6,628 bases of DNA from an uncultured Anaerolineae bacterium. GTDB taxonomy: Bacteria; Chloroflexota; Anaerolineae; B4-G1; DUEL01. The stretch is taken from the NCBI GenBank assembly GCA_937942115.1, contig CALDFY010000101.1:1-6628 (forward strand). Direction: 5' to 3'. Both the position numbers and the translations under genes were made by a program. Positions 6,341-6,628 of this stretch are shown piece by piece. The notes below the pieces were generated by a model. The model was not told where the DNA came from. It worked only from the letters and a program-made list of their open reading frames with translations, and ran no database searches. Within the stretch, counting starts at the first letter, position 1. Every line of letters begins with the position of its first letter.

Positions 6341-6531
6341 TGCCCTCTCACCCTCCTTGATCCCCTCTCTCCCTTTGGCCTGCGGCCAGCAGGGTCCTCA
6401 CCCCTTTCTTATCCTGACACTTCGCCAGGAGGGGGAGGGGTAGGGCTCACAAGTGGAGGCTTTTTGCGCCCCCTCGTTCTGGAAGGGGCGGCGGGCTTCT
6501 TTGCCCCTCACCCCCTTGCCCCCCTCTCCCC
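6341..6531. repeat. Two diverged copies of a C/T-rich intergenic repeat
   Basis: A C/T-rich segment at 6341-6373 (TGCCCTCTCACCCTCCTTGA, then TCCCCTCTCTCCC) recurs at 6501-6531 (TTGCCCCTCACCCCCTTG, then CCCCCCTCTCCCC), in the same orientation and about 160 bp apart. Between them a G-rich segment near 6427-6450 is roughly its inverse. This looks like remnants of a small non-autonomous palindromic element of the kind scattered through GC-rich intergenic DNA. No coding potential is visible. With the operator-like site and the palindrome, this accounts for most of the gene-free stretch 6208-6628; I see nothing further in the remainder. Confidence 0.5.
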
Positions 6532-6557
6532 ATCGCTCCGCTCTGGGGAAAGGGGGG
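6519..6557. repeat. Imperfect 13-bp inverted repeat overlapping the large palindrome
   Basis: CCCCCCTCTCCCC (6519-6531) pairs with GGGGAAAGGGGGG (6545-6557) with one C-A mismatch and a 13-nt loop. Its right arm is also the outer part of the left arm of the 42-bp palindrome, so the two folds are mutually exclusive. Confidence 0.7.
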
Positions 6558-6628
6558 AAGAAAGGGATTTTTGGGCGGGCGGCTTCGCCGCCCGCCCAAA
6601 AATCCCTTTCTTCCCCCCTTTCCCCAGA
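6542..6628. repeat. Perfect 42-bp inverted repeat with a 3-nt loop at the window edge
   Basis: Bases 6542-6583 are exactly complementary to 6587-6628 around the loop TTC (6584-6586), with no mismatch. The inner part is GGGCGGGCGGC/GCCGCCCGCCC flanked by TTTTT on the left and AAAAA on the right. On both strands the hairpin is followed by A-rich rather than U-rich sequence, so it is not an intrinsic terminator. The right arm ends at the last base of the window, so the true repeat may be longer. It may be a palindromic mobile repeat, two inverted copies of the adjacent C/T-rich element, or an assembly fold-back at a contig end. Confidence 0.95.

Noticed and set aside
6542..6628. The 42-bp palindrome as an intrinsic terminator
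   Set aside because: On both strands the GC-rich stem is preceded by a T run and followed by an A run, the reverse of the hairpin-plus-U-tract arrangement.
6341..6628. A CRISPR array in the repeat-rich end of the window
   Set aside because: The copies are only two, diverged, irregularly spaced and low-complexity, with no regular repeat-spacer pattern and no cas genes.

Overview
The window carries an apparently complete set of branched-chain-amino-acid-type ABC transporter core genes (livH-livM-livG-livF) and, downstream on the same strand, a threonyl-tRNA synthetase gene (thrS) behind its own promoter and T-box riboswitch. All real genes are on the minus strand, so the biological order runs from high to low coordinates. 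thrS runs off the low end: 570 codons are present and the last few dozen residues are missing. The high end stops inside a perfect palindrome.

Organism: GC-rich bacterial DNA with strong AGGAGG-type ribosome binding sites, a consensus sigma-70-type promoter and a GC-rich T-box leader. These traits, plus pyrimidine-rich palindromic intergenic repeats and a ThrRS without a TGS domain, best fit a Chloroflexota-like bacterium (perhaps Anaerolineae). This is inferred from gene style rather than a search; another GC-rich T-box-using phylum is possible.

Layout in the direction of transcription: (1) 6628-6208, gene-free, with a 42-bp perfect inverted repeat at the edge, two diverged copies of a C/T-rich repeat, and a cluster of ACC-N5-GGT dyads just upstream of livH. 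(2) 6207-2071, livH, livM, livG and livF packed as one operon: a 24-nt gap, then an ATGA overlap, then a 10-nt gap with the livG stop inside the livF ribosome binding site. No substrate-binding protein gene is present. (3) 2064-1713, promoter and T-box leader: Stem I landmarks, Stem III, the TGGAACC T-box core, and a terminator hairpin. (4) 1712-1, thrS.

How it works together: LivH and LivM form the membrane channel, LivG and LivF are the two ATPases, and a periplasmic or lipid-anchored binding protein encoded elsewhere would deliver the substrate (probably Leu/Ile/Val, though relatives carry other amino acids, amides or urea). The T-box senses uncharged tRNA-Thr and permits thrS transcription only when threonine charging is low. 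No terminator lies between livF and thrS, so operon read-through would meet the same T-box terminator. Points of interest are the ThrRS lacking its N-terminal TGS domain, the enlarged permeases (each with about 70 extra residues), the operator-like repeats, and the palindrome, which may be an element or an assembly artefact.
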